From: Pseudomonas brassicacearum subsp. brassicacearum
GTDB taxonomy: Bacteria; Pseudomonadota; Gammaproteobacteria; Pseudomonadales; Pseudomonadaceae
Assembly (NCBI RefSeq): GCF_008801605.1
Contig: NZ_VZPJ01000001.1
Location: forward strand, 62,001 to 126,000
DNA length: 64,000 bases
Direction of reading: 5' to 3'
The notes under the pieces: model-generated
Seen by the model: only the letters and a program-made list of their open reading frames with translations
Database searches by the model: none
What the model was told of the DNA's origin: nothing
Made by a program: the position numbers and the translations under genes
Part shown: piece after piece, positions 43,112 through 51,950 of the stretch
Layout of the letters: every line of letters starts with the position of its first letter
Numbering within the stretch: the stretch's first letter is position 1

Positions 43112-45292
43112 ATGCTTCGCCAGCTCCACTCCCTGCCCGGTCTGATCGCCGCCCTGTTGGTCATGCTCTTGGCCATCAGCGGCGCGACATTGTCTGTCGA
43201 TCCGGCCCTTGAACGCCTGAACAACACGTCCACTGCGGCCGGGCAAGTCAATGTCGGCCAGTTGGCCGGACGCGTTGCCAGTCACTTTCCGGGCGTGGAG
43301 CAGATCCAGCGCACAGCGTCCGGGACCGTCATTGTCTACTTCAATCAGGACGGCCGGGTCGGGGCCGAAAAGGTCGACCCACTGACCGGGCGAGGCCTGG
43401 CCCCCTACGAACCCTCCGCTTTCTCACGCTGGATGAAAGACCTGCACCGCTCGCTGTTTCTCGGCACGCCGGGCCACGGGGTGTCAGGCGTCGGCGCGCT
43501 GTTCATGCTGATGCTGTCGGTGTCCGGGGCGCTGTTGCTGGTCCGGCGGGTCGGCGGCTGGCGCAACCTGCTGCGGCCATTGCGGGGCGACTTCAGCCAG
43601 CGCTGGCACGCTGAGGTCGGTCGCTTAGCGTTGCTTGGGCTGCTGTTATCGGCACTGAGCGGGCTCTACATGTGCGCCACGACCTTCGACTTCATCGCCG
43701 ATGGCAGTCAGAGCGAGCCTGCATTCCCCGACCACATCAGCGCAGGCTCGGCCTCGCCCGTGGCGAGCCTGCAAGCTTTGCAGGCCACCGATCTGACTGA
43801 CCTGCGCGAGCTCGTCTATCCCAGCCCGAATAATCCGCAAGACGTGTTTTCCCTGCGCACGGCCCAGGGTGACGGCTACGTGGACCCGGTCAGCGGTGCC
43901 CTGTTGTCCTATCAAGCTCACGACTCGATGCGCAACGTCTACGAGTTGATCTATCAGTTGCACACCGGTGAAGGGCTCTGGTGGCTGGGCCTGTTGCTGG
44001 GCCTCTGTGCCCTCGGCGTGCCCGTGATGAGCATCACCGGCATCCTGATCTGGTGGCGTCGCCGCCAGGCCGGGCCGAATATCCGCCATAACAGCGCTGC
44101 GCAAACCGCCGACACCGTGATCCTGGTCGGCAGCGAAACCAACAGCACCTGGGGCTTTGCCAACACCTTGCATGAAGCCTTGCATCAAGCCGGCCACCGC
44201 GTTCACAGCGCAGCAATGAATCAATACGCCAACGACTACGGCAACGCTCAACGCGTGTTGATCCTCACCGCGACCCACGGTGACGGCAATGCCCCGGCCT
44301 CGGCTTCGCAGTTCCTGGCACGGCTGGCCGAAGCCGGCCTGAAACCTGGCCAGCCGTTTGCCGTGCTGGGTTTTGGCGACCGGCAGTTTGCGCAGTTCTG
44401 TCAGTTTGCCCATCAGGTACAGGAAGCCTTGTTGCAGGCCGGTGGCACGCCTTTGATTGGCCTGGAAACCATCAACCGCCAATCCTCCCAGGAGTTCGCT
44501 CGGTGGGGCCACGCCGTGGGTGAAGTGCTGGGGCATGACTTGACGCTGATCCACACCCCACAGCCGCCCCGCACCGATCAACTGATCCTGGTCGAACGCA
44601 TTGCCTATGGTGAACAGGTAGGCGCGCCCACCCACGTGCTGCGTTTCAAAGCCCCAGGGAAGTTACCGGCCTTTGAAGCCGGTGATCTGGTCGGCATCCT
44701 GCCCCCTGGCAACCCCCTCCCGCGGTTCTACTCGCTGGCCAGCAGTTCACAGGACGGCGTGCTGGAGATCTGCGTACGCAAACACAAAGGAGGTCTGTGC
44801 TCGTCATTCCTTCACAGCCTGGAGATCGGGGCGACCATCGACGCCTTTATCCAACCGAATCCACAATTTCGTCCCGCGTCGGGCGCTCATCCGGTGATCC
44901 TGATCGGTGCCGGTACCGGCATCGGCCCGCTGACCGGTTTTATCCGCAACAACAAGGCCCACCACCCCATGCACTTGTATTGGGGCGGGCGCAACCCGAC
45001 CTCGGATTTCCTCTACGAAGCCGAGCTTAACCATTACTTGGCGGACCAGCGTCTCACCGCATTGCAAGCAGCCTTTTCCCAGGTCATGGACCGTTCCTAC
45101 GTGCAGGACCGGCTGATCAGCGACGCCCTGATGTTGCGTCGGCTGATCGAAAAAGGCGCCCAGGTACTGGTTTGCGGCGGTCGCGAGATGGCCAAGGGGG
45201 TGATGCTGGCCCTGGACGAAGTACTGGCACCGCTGAACCTGAATGTGCGGACCCTCAAGGCACAAGGACGCTATCGTGAAGACGTCTACTGA
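43112..45292 (+). CDS. PepSY-TM / flavodoxin / FNR-type reductase
   Basis: 726 residues. The N-terminal third is a PepSY-associated membrane domain of four helices with likely haem histidines (LRQLHSLPG, MKDLHRSLFLG, IYQLHTGEGLWW). Next a flavodoxin domain (about 335-470; ILVGSETNSTWGFANTLHEAL, ATHGDGNAPASA), then a CysJ-like FAD/NAD(P)H domain (RFYSLASSSQDGVLEICVRKHKGG; GAGTGIGPLTGFIRNN). This is the architecture of inner-membrane ferric or siderophore-iron reductases such as the PA4513 type. It would take electrons from cytosolic NADPH across the membrane. GGAGG precedes the ATG. Confidence 0.94.
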   Translation: MLRQLHSLPGLIAALLVMLLAISGATLSVDPALERLNNTSTAAGQVNVGQLAGRVASHFPGVEQIQRTASGTVIVYFNQDGRVGAEKVDPLTGRGLAPYEPSAFSRWMKDLHRSLFLGTPGHGVSGVGALFMLMLSVSGALLLVRRVGGWRNLLRPLRGDFSQRWHAEVGRLALLGLLLSALSGLYMCATTFDFIADGSQSEPAFPDHISAGSASPVASLQALQATDLTDLRELVYPSPNNPQDVFSLRTAQGDGYVDPVSGALLSYQAHDSMRNVYELIYQLHTGEGLWWLGLLLGLCALGVPVMSITGILIWWRRRQAGPNIRHNSAAQTADTVILVGSETNSTWGFANTLHEALHQAGHRVHSAAMNQYANDYGNAQRVLILTATHGDGNAPASASQFLARLAEAGLKPGQPFAVLGFGDRQFAQFCQFAHQVQEALLQAGGTPLIGLETINRQSSQEFARWGHAVGEVLGHDLTLIHTPQPPRTDQLILVERIAYGEQVGAPTHVLRFKAPGKLPAFEAGDLVGILPPGNPLPRFYSLASSSQDGVLEICVRKHKGGLCSSFLHSLEIGATIDAFIQPNPQFRPASGAHPVILIGAGTGIGPLTGFIRNNKAHHPMHLYWGGRNPTSDFLYEAELNHYLADQRLTALQAAFSQVMDRSYVQDRLISDALMLRRLIEKGAQVLVCGGREMAKGVMLALDEVLAPLNLNVRTLKAQGRYREDVY

Positions 45293-46235
45293 ATTGCAAC
45301 GCTACAGCCTGAGCGGCGAAACCATGGGCACGCGCTATACCGCCCTGTTCTATGCCGAAACCGAACTCGACACCCGCCCGATCAGTCGCAGCCTGGCGCA
45401 CGCCGTGGGCCGGGTGGACCAACAAATGTCGACCTGGAAAGCCGATTCGGACCTCAATCGCCTCAACAACGCACCGTTGCAGGAATGGATAGCGCTGCCC
45501 GAGGAACTGACCACGGTATTGTCTGCGGCGCTGCGCGTCAGCCGGCAATCGGGCGGCGCCTTCGATATCGCCGTTGGTGATCTGGTGGACGCCTGGGGCT
45601 TCGGTCCCGGCGAGCTGTCCATCACCGAACCGGCGCCTGCGCCAACTCGACGCTCGACCAGTGCAGCGCTGGTCGTTGATTCACAACGCAACCTGGTGCG
45701 CAAACAGGCACCGCTTAACCTCAACTTGAACGGCATTGCCAAAGGTTTTGGTGTCGATGAGCTGGCCCGCTGCCTGGACAGGTTTGGCATCGCGCGCTAC
45801 CTGGTAGGCATCGACGGCGAGATGCGTGCCCGCGGCAACAAACCAGATGGGCAGCCCTGGGTCGTGGCCCTGGAAAAGCCCCGCCGGGGCGTGCGTGAGG
45901 TCATGGGTGTGATGGAACTCAGCGACGCCGCCATCGCCACCTCCGGGGATTATCGACACTGGGTCGACGTCTGTGGGCAATCCTTCGCCCACACAATGAA
46001 CCCGGCCACCGGCACCCCACTGTGCAACGCACTCGCAGCCGTCACGGTGGTGTCGACTTCATGCATGCTCGCCGACGCCTGGGCCACAGCGCTGATGGTA
46101 CTGGGCGAAACCCAAGGCCCCCGCCTGGCACAAGAACGCGGGATGGACGCATTGTTCGTCATGCGCGACGGTTTGCAGCTCAAGGAAATATCCATAGTCG
46201 GCGGACAGTTGCAGCCTCAGGTTCAAACGCGCTGA
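45276..46235 (+). CDS. apbE: FAD:protein FMN transferase (ApbE), apparently without export signal
   Basis: Transfers FMN from FAD to a Ser or Thr of target flavoproteins. 319 residues from GTG 45276, placed by AAGGACG six bases upstream; it overlaps the reductase gene by 17 bases. Motifs: GETMGTRYTALFY, LNLNGIAKGFGVDEL, IATSGDYRHW and the Mg-site SCMLADAWATAL. No signal peptide or lipobox precedes the domain, and no upstream start adds one, although most ApbE proteins are periplasmic lipoproteins. Target is probably the DUF2271 protein of the same operon. Confidence 0.93.
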   Translation: MKTSTELQRYSLSGETMGTRYTALFYAETELDTRPISRSLAHAVGRVDQQMSTWKADSDLNRLNNAPLQEWIALPEELTTVLSAALRVSRQSGGAFDIAVGDLVDAWGFGPGELSITEPAPAPTRRSTSAALVVDSQRNLVRKQAPLNLNLNGIAKGFGVDELARCLDRFGIARYLVGIDGEMRARGNKPDGQPWVVALEKPRRGVREVMGVMELSDAAIATSGDYRHWVDVCGQSFAHTMNPATGTPLCNALAAVTVVSTSCMLADAWATALMVLGETQGPRLAQERGMDALFVMRDGLQLKEISIVGGQLQPQVQTR

Positions 46236-46306
46236 CGCCGACGCCCGGGTGTCGAGGTCTCCGGCCGTGAGGCAACACCTGTTCTAACGGCGCGAGCGAT
46301 TGGATT

Positions 46307-47296
46307 TCACTCGATCATCGGCACCTTGGCTGCCCGTTGATAAGGCCCGTACTCGACCGGTACCCACTGGAAGTGCCCGCCCACTGCACTGATATGCCCT
46401 ATCCCCGGAAACGGCAAATGCGCCGCTGTCACCCAGGTCCTGGTAGTGGCCGCGGCATTGAACACCTTGGCCCGGCTCTTGATTGCCTGTTGATTGTCGA
46501 CATCAAAACGAATCGACACTTCAGGATGCTCGAACTGCACCGCCAGGTTATGCACCAGGTCCCCCATGAACAGAATGCTCTGGCCTTGGGAGGTAAACCG
46601 GTACGTGGTACTGCCGGGCGTATGCCCTGGCTCCAGCTCGGCGTCGACATCGGGCAGCGGCGACTGGCCGCTGGCGAAGGTCTTGAAGCGGCCGGCTGCC
46701 ACATAAGGGGCGGTGGAATCCTGAGCGATCTTGAAGAATTCCCGGGCACCGGCCGGCGCCTTCGCCAGTCCCTGGGGATCGAGCCAGTAATCGGCTTCTG
46801 CCTTCGCGGCATAGACTGTAGCGTTGGCAAACAGCGGTTGCTGCTTGTCGTCGACCAGCCCGCACACGTGATCCAGGTGCAAATGAGTGAGCAAGATGGC
46901 ATCGACCTGCTCCGGGCGATAACCGGCGGCCTGCATGTTCGCCGAGAGCATTCCAGCCGTGGCGCCGATACATTGGCCGGCACCGGTGTCCACCAGGATC
47001 AGTTGCTTACCGGTATTGACCAGAAAAGCGTTGAACGCGGTCTGCACCCCCGGCGTTTCAATCGAGCGACGGGCGAGCAAGGCGCGGATCTGGCTTTGGC
47101 TCAGGCCTTCGAGCAGCTTGGGCGACAGATCGTTGTAGCCATCGAACAGCGCCGTCACTTCGTAGTCGCCCACCGTCAAGCGGTAGTAACCGGGTACTTG
47201 AGTGCCCTGGAGCGGCGCCTGGGCCAGGGCGCCCAGCGATGTCAGCGCCAATGCCAGGCCCGCCCCGCGCAGTGTGCACGCCAGAGAATGCTTCAT
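46307..47296 (-). CDS. Exported metallo-beta-lactamase-fold hydrolase
   Basis: 329 residues with a signal peptide (GLALALTSLGALAQA). The zinc motif HLHLDHVCG, then ELEPGHTPGSTTY, FMGDLVHN and a final AAHLPFPGIGH place it among quorum-quenching lactonase-like or arylsulfatase-like MBL proteins; the substrate is open. GTDTGAG-type segment LVDTGAGQCIG is present. Probably periplasmic. AAGGTGAAGGT lies before the ATG. Confidence 0.9.
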   Translation of the reverse strand: MKHSLACTLRGAGLALALTSLGALAQAPLQGTQVPGYYRLTVGDYEVTALFDGYNDLSPKLLEGLSQSQIRALLARRSIETPGVQTAFNAFLVNTGKQLILVDTGAGQCIGATAGMLSANMQAAGYRPEQVDAILLTHLHLDHVCGLVDDKQQPLFANATVYAAKAEADYWLDPQGLAKAPAGAREFFKIAQDSTAPYVAAGRFKTFASGQSPLPDVDAELEPGHTPGSTTYRFTSQGQSILFMGDLVHNLAVQFEHPEVSIRFDVDNQQAIKSRAKVFNAAATTRTWVTAAHLPFPGIGHISAVGGHFQWVPVEYGPYQRAAKVPMIE

Positions 47297-47571
47297 ACCT
47301 TCACCTTGATCGAGTCAGAAGAACGGCCACTCATACACCAGCCGGAGAAGGTCATCATGCACTCGTCTCACACCGCAGAACTTGCAGGCATGTGCTGAGT
47401 GAGTACTGCGTCCGGTGCTGCACCTGAACGCAATTAACAACGTTTAACTCGCACGCTCGCGCCTCACACCCAAGAATGAAGCCCTCTGCCCAGACCTGTT
47501 TTCTCAAGCGGGAAGCTGGCCGTCCACCGTACGGTGCGCCCGGCATTTCCCACTGACACGGAGTTTTTGTC
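47297..47571. promoter_or_regulatory. Divergent promoter region with CACCGTACGGTG palindrome
   Basis: 275 bases between the MBL gene (left) and the AraC gene (right). A perfect 12-base palindrome, CACCGTACGGTG, lies at 47525-47536, 35 bases before the AraC start. No other gene seen. Confidence 0.4.
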
Positions 47572-47994
47572 ATGGCTCGTGCATCACACACCACCGTCAG
47601 GGCGGCCATCAAGCCAACGCGCAAAACCGGCACCGGGGGCCTGTCTCCCTGGCGCGAAAGCCTGGTCAAGAAAGTGATTCTCGACGGCCTTAGCGACACG
47701 CTGGAAATCACCGAACTGGCCAAGGCCTGCGCCCTGTCCCGCAGTCATTTTTCCCGAGCATTCAAATGCAGCACCGGCCAGTCCCCTCAAGCCTGGATCC
47801 GTAGCCAGCGCATCGCCCGGGCCAAGCAACTGATCCGGGAGACCGACTTGACCCTGACGCAAATCAGCCTGGAATGCGGGTTCTGCGACCAGGCGCACTT
47901 TTGTCACATCTTCACCCACAGCGAAGGCATCAATCCGTTTGCCTGGCGGTGTCGGGAACTGCGCGCTCAGCCGTACACACCTGGCTGCGCGTAG
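47572..47994 (+). CDS. Short AraC-family regulator (DNA-binding domain only)
   Basis: 140 residues. The whole protein is one AraC double helix-turn-helix: LEITELAKACALSRSHFSRAFKCSTGQSPQAWIRSQRIARAKQLIRETDLTLTQISLECGFCDQAHFCHIFTHSEGINPFAWR. It lacks the 150-residue sensing domain, like MarA or SoxS, so its activity probably depends on its amount. GGAG lies eight bases upstream. Next to the OprD porin gene on the same strand, 42 bases away. Confidence 0.92.
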   Translation: MARASHTTVRAAIKPTRKTGTGGLSPWRESLVKKVILDGLSDTLEITELAKACALSRSHFSRAFKCSTGQSPQAWIRSQRIARAKQLIRETDLTLTQISLECGFCDQAHFCHIFTHSEGINPFAWRCRELRAQPYTPGCA

Positions 47995-48036
47995 TACCGC
48001 CCCCTTCGCCCGCCCAATTTCACATGGAAATGAAGC

Positions 48037-49380
48037 ATGTTGCCTGCACAACACCACTCAACCGTCACCCTGAAACCGCTCTGGCTGCTTGCCCTGCTCA
48101 CCGGCAGCGCCGCACCGGCGATGGCAGCGCAGCTCGCGCAAAGCACGCCTGGCTTTCTCGACGGCGCGACGCTGGAAGTCCTCAGCCGCAACTTCTACCT
48201 CAACAATGACTATCGCACCCCGACACCGGCCGGCAAAAGCTACGAACAGGAATGGGCCCAGGGCTTCATCGCCTCGTTCGAGTCCGGCTTCACCCCCGGC
48301 ACCATCGGCGTAGGCATCGATGCCCACGCGTTCCTGGGGTTGAAACTGGACGGCGGCAAGGGGCATTCCGGAACGGGATTGTTGCCGCTGGATGAGAACG
48401 GACGAAGCGAGGACCACTACTCCAGTGCGGGTGGCGCGCTGAAGTTCAACACCTCACGCACCACCCTGGCGGTCGGCGAAATGACTGTGCAGAGCCCGGT
48501 ATTCGACACCGCAGACAAGCGCCTGCAACCCGAATACGCCAGCGGCCTGCTGCTCTCCAGCCGCGAGGTCGAAGGGGTCGATCTGCAGGCGGGCCACTTC
48601 AGTGCGTTCAAGAATCAGGACGCCTCGACCAGCAAGGGTGACTTTTCCGGGTATGGGGCGACGACGCGCAACGGCGCCATCGACTTCATCGGCGCCGACC
48701 TGTTCACCGGCCAAGCCCTGGGCGGCGCGCTCTACGCCTCCGAACTGAGCGACACCTGGCGCCAGTACTATGCCAACCTGCATGCCACCCTTGGCGAACT
48801 GTTCCTTGACGGCAACCTGTATCACACCCGCGACTATGGCAAGGCCAACGCCGGGGCCATCGACACCACAGCTTATAGCCTGAGTGGCAAATACCGGCTC
48901 AATGCCCAGGCGTTCACCCTGGCCTATCAGAAAATCAACGGCGACACGCCCTTCGATTTCGTCGGCGGCGACTCCATCTACTTGGCCAACTCGATCAAAT
49001 ATGCCGACTTCAACGGCCCGGGTGAGCGCTCATGGCAAGCGCGCTACGACCTTGACCTGGGCACCTTGGGCGTCCCCGGCCTGAGCTTCATGGCCCGCTA
49101 TGTGACTGGACGCGGGATAGACGGCAGCCATGCCCCCCAAGGCGGCGCCTACAACCTGTTCGATAGCGACACTGGCACTTACAGTCCGCAACAAGGCGCT
49201 GGCGGACGCCATTGGGAGCGCGACCTGGACCTGCATTACATCGTGCAGTCAGGCCCGGCCAAGGACCTGTCGCTGCAACTGTCCCATGTCACCCATCGCG
49301 CCAATAGCAGCCAGGGCGGCGATGACATCGACCGGCTGTATATCGTCATCCAGTACCCCCTCAAGCTGGGGCCGTTCTGA
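48037..49380 (+). CDS. OprD-family outer-membrane porin
   Basis: 447 residues with a signal peptide (PLWLLALLTGSAAPAMA). The mature N-terminus GFLDGATLEVLSRNFYLNNDYR and repeated alternating beta strands, ending in RLYIVIQYPLKLGPF (terminal aromatic Phe for barrel assembly), mark OprD/OpdX-type channels that admit amino acids or carboxylates. Subfamily cannot be assigned. It may be co-transcribed with the AraC gene just upstream. Confidence 0.93.
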   Translation: MLPAQHHSTVTLKPLWLLALLTGSAAPAMAAQLAQSTPGFLDGATLEVLSRNFYLNNDYRTPTPAGKSYEQEWAQGFIASFESGFTPGTIGVGIDAHAFLGLKLDGGKGHSGTGLLPLDENGRSEDHYSSAGGALKFNTSRTTLAVGEMTVQSPVFDTADKRLQPEYASGLLLSSREVEGVDLQAGHFSAFKNQDASTSKGDFSGYGATTRNGAIDFIGADLFTGQALGGALYASELSDTWRQYYANLHATLGELFLDGNLYHTRDYGKANAGAIDTTAYSLSGKYRLNAQAFTLAYQKINGDTPFDFVGGDSIYLANSIKYADFNGPGERSWQARYDLDLGTLGVPGLSFMARYVTGRGIDGSHAPQGGAYNLFDSDTGTYSPQQGAGGRHWERDLDLHYIVQSGPAKDLSLQLSHVTHRANSSQGGDDIDRLYIVIQYPLKLGPF

Positions 49381-49423
49381 CCCAGCCACAATGGATACCA
49401 ATACTTTATCCGTCATGGCAGCT

Positions 49424-50365
49424 TCAACGGTTTAACCGCGACTGACCGAAGCCGGCCTGACGATCACTTCCCAATTCACCTTCAAGCCAGTCGAGCAGCG
49501 CGCTTACCTCAACCCGACCTTCCCCGCCCGGCCGGCTGAATACCGATATCGCATCAGGCAAAGGGACACTTTCTGCGCAAGGCCTCACCAACGCACCGCT
49601 CTCAAGCAGCCCTTGGGCGGTGCGCCGCCACCCCAATGCGATGCCATGCCCCTCGACCGCCGCCTGGAGCATCAAGGGGTAGCTATCGAACACCGAGCCC
49701 TCGGAAGAGTTGTCGAACGACTGCCCAAACGCCTGGAACCAGGCACCCCACTGCATCCAATGAGGCGGCGTAGCGTGATAGTGCAAAAGGGTGTGGGACT
49801 TCAGGTCACGGACTTGCAACGCTTTGTGGGTACGCAGGTAATGAGGACTGCATACGGGAAACACTTCATCAGCGGCGGTAAACATCAAGCCATGGACGCC
49901 GCTGGGCCGTCCCGTGCTTTGCAGGGCCACGTCAAAATGCTCATTGAACTCAGTCAGCGGCCCGGTGGATGTGGCCACCTGTATCTCGATTTCCGGGTAT
50001 CGCTGGTGGAACGTCGAGAGCCGCGGCATCAACCAATAGAACGCTTCACATAATTGGCACAGCAAAACGACGCGGTTTTTACCTGGCGATTGACGAAGGC
50101 TGACAGCACTGGCACTGATACTTTGCAACGCGTTACTCACCACACGGCCCAACTCACGTCCTTGGGGGGTCAGGAAGACGGCGCGGTTACGACGGCAGAA
50201 AAGCTTCAGCCCCAAGTCCTCTTCGAGCCCACGGATCTGCCGACTGATCGCCGCTTGGGTGATGTGCAGTTCCTCGGCGGCCTTGGAAAAACTCTCCAGG
50301 CGCGCAGCCGCTTCGAAGGGCAACAAGCTGGCAAGCGGCGGCAATGATTTTCCAAGGGTATTCAT
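49424..50365 (-). CDS. LysR-family transcriptional regulator
   Basis: 313 residues: SLPPLASLLPFEAAARLESFSKAAEELHITQAAISRQIRGLEEDLGLKLFCRRNRAVFLTPQGRELG, a GcvA-like LysR type that prefers amino-acid or exporter targets. Divergent from the EamA exporter gene across 93 bases, its probable target. Confidence 0.9.
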   Translation of the reverse strand: MNTLGKSLPPLASLLPFEAAARLESFSKAAEELHITQAAISRQIRGLEEDLGLKLFCRRNRAVFLTPQGRELGRVVSNALQSISASAVSLRQSPGKNRVVLLCQLCEAFYWLMPRLSTFHQRYPEIEIQVATSTGPLTEFNEHFDVALQSTGRPSGVHGLMFTAADEVFPVCSPHYLRTHKALQVRDLKSHTLLHYHATPPHWMQWGAWFQAFGQSFDNSSEGSVFDSYPLMLQAAVEGHGIALGWRRTAQGLLESGALVRPCAESVPLPDAISVFSRPGGEGRVEVSALLDWLEGELGSDRQAGFGQSRLNR

Positions 50366-50458
50366 AATCAGAGGTAATGCATCCAGGGCCGAGAACTCGT
50401 TTGTAGCATAGCTGCGACGCTGTGCAACATGAGTTCAATGCCTTAAGGATATGCATGA

Positions 50459-51430
50459 ATGCCCAATGCCTACTCGAACACCCTCGCCGGCGTGAGCCTT
50501 GCCGTCGTCGCGACGCTGAGCTGGGCGTTGAATTTCATTGCGCCTTACGTCGTCGGTGCCTACACGATCCACGATCTGATGATCATACGGTTCCTGATCG
50601 CCGGGGCGCTGGGCGTGGCTGTCGTGGTGGGCTATCGAACCCAGCTCCGGCGTATGCGTCGCAGCCAACTGCTACTTGGCGCCAGCCTGGGGGTCATCGG
50701 GTATCTCGGCTACAGCAGTTGCATTGCCGCAGGCGTCATGTTTGCCGGGCCGGTACTGACCCCGGCGTTTATTGGCATGGTGCCGATCCTGCAGGCACTG
50801 CTCGGCAACGCCACCCACAAAACCCTCCCATGGCGAAGGCTGGCGATACCGCTGGTTTTTTTAACGGGAGGGCTATTGCTGTCGAACATCAGCAGTATCC
50901 AGCAGCCCCTGAGCGACGACGGTTCATGGTTGACGGGCGTGTTTTTCTCGATCGGTGCGGTGCTCTTGTGGATCGTATTCAGTTGGTTGAACCAGGGCGC
51001 CTTGGTCAACCTGTCGGCCAGCGCTTCGGGGGCCTGGACCGGCCTCATGATGGTCGGCGCAGGGATCGGCACCTTGTGCTTGTTACCAGCAGCGCAAGCG
51101 TTTGATCTTCTCAAGCTGCCAAGCCTGGGTTTCAGTGTTTCCCTGGCGGGACACCTGTATGCCTGGGGTCTTGTGATTGCGCTGATGTCGTCAGTCATCG
51201 GGGCCTGGGCGTGGAACGCGGCGTCCCGTCGCCTTCCCATGGTGCTTTCCGGGCAGTTGATATCCCTGGAATCACTATTTGCCACACTACTGGGCCTGTT
51301 GTTTCATCAGCGGCTGCCAACGCTTCTAGAAGCGTCCGGTCTTGCTGGCGTGCTGGTGGGGGTGATGATGGCAGTTCGTATCATTCTGACGTCCACTGTT
51401 CCTGATAGAAATGCCTCCTTCATCCGCTGA
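50459..51430 (+). CDS. EamA/DMT-family exporter
   Basis: 323 residues, ten predicted helices in two EamA repeats: VSLAVVATLSWALNFIAPYVVGAYTIHDLMIIRFLIAGAL and WLTGVFFSIGAVLLWIVFSWLNQG. Family members export amino acids or metabolites. ATG 50459 has AAGGAT nine bases upstream; nearby ATGs are in other frames. Its stop abuts that of the lipoprotein gene on the other strand. Confidence 0.92.
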   Translation: MPNAYSNTLAGVSLAVVATLSWALNFIAPYVVGAYTIHDLMIIRFLIAGALGVAVVVGYRTQLRRMRRSQLLLGASLGVIGYLGYSSCIAAGVMFAGPVLTPAFIGMVPILQALLGNATHKTLPWRRLAIPLVFLTGGLLLSNISSIQQPLSDDGSWLTGVFFSIGAVLLWIVFSWLNQGALVNLSASASGAWTGLMMVGAGIGTLCLLPAAQAFDLLKLPSLGFSVSLAGHLYAWGLVIALMSSVIGAWAWNAASRRLPMVLSGQLISLESLFATLLGLLFHQRLPTLLEASGLAGVLVGVMMAVRIILTSTVPDRNASFIR

Positions 51431-51691
51431 TTACTTGCGCTTGGCCTTATCGGTCATCCGAGTGGCGCGGATGCTTGCCTCCTCGGCAGTACGTTGCGCC
51501 TGCTCGGACATTATCTCGGCCTGCTCAGCCTTCCTGTAGGCCTCATCCGCCCTGAGCCTTGCCGTCGCGGCGTTATTCTCCGCCGACTCCAGTCGGGCAT
51601 CCACTTCTTGGGCGAGCTTGTTACAGCACCCGGCAGTGGTCGCCAGAAAAATGCTCATCAATACGACAGGTAAGTATCTATTCAAGGCCAT
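51431..51691 (-). CDS. Coiled-coil outer-membrane lipoprotein (OprI/Lpp-like)
   Basis: 86 residues. A lipoprotein signal (VVLMSIFLATTAGC) is followed by a continuous helix with Ala at heptad positions (AENNAATARLRADEAYRKAEQAEIMSEQAQRTAEEASIRATRM) and a C-terminal KAKRK that could join peptidoglycan as in Lpp. GAGGAA precedes the ATG. It is shorter in composition but the same class as OprI. A second cysteine follows the lipidated one. Confidence 0.85.
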   Translation of the reverse strand: MALNRYLPVVLMSIFLATTAGCCNKLAQEVDARLESAENNAATARLRADEAYRKAEQAEIMSEQAQRTAEEASIRATRMTDKAKRK

Positions 51692-51769
51692 GGTTATTTC
51701 CTCGGTTAAGCGCAGCAGGAAAAACGGCTAACAACTGGCTCGAGTATCGGGCAACACCCCCGGTGCACT

Positions 51770-51783
51770 CTGATCTTTGTCAA
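51770..51783. promoter_or_regulatory. Weak FNR/Anr-like site
   Basis: CTGATCTTTGTCAA: two mismatches to TTGAT-N4-ATCAA. About 170 bases before ftsH and 80 bases before the lipoprotein start. Low specificity; listed because the same core recurs at 58625. Confidence 0.25.
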
Positions 51784-51878
51784 CTGCATGGCTCGTCCGA
51801 CATCCACACCGTGGCTCACTTGAACCTAGTTGATTTAGCTCAATGTCTTTGCAGCCCTCAGGCGTAGAAAAAGCAAAC

Positions 51879-51900
51879 CGGGGAGCCTGCGATCTCCCCG
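51879..51900. terminator. Perfect hairpin, possible terminator
   Basis: CGGGGAG, eight-base loop, CTCCCCG. On the minus strand it is followed by a T-rich stretch (GCTTTTTC), on the plus strand by ACCATTTATG. No transcript that would end here is obvious; the rest of 51692-51950 holds no gene. Confidence 0.45.
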
Positions 51901-51950
51901 ACCATTTATGCACGGCCTGTTCATCCGAGGCCTTTTATTGAGTCGAGGCC

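Noticed and set aside
43112..45292. FMN attachment at the SGAT sequence in the reductase N-terminus
   Set aside because: The sequence AISGATLS lacks the leading Asp and lies inside the first membrane helix, so it is a poor ApbE target.
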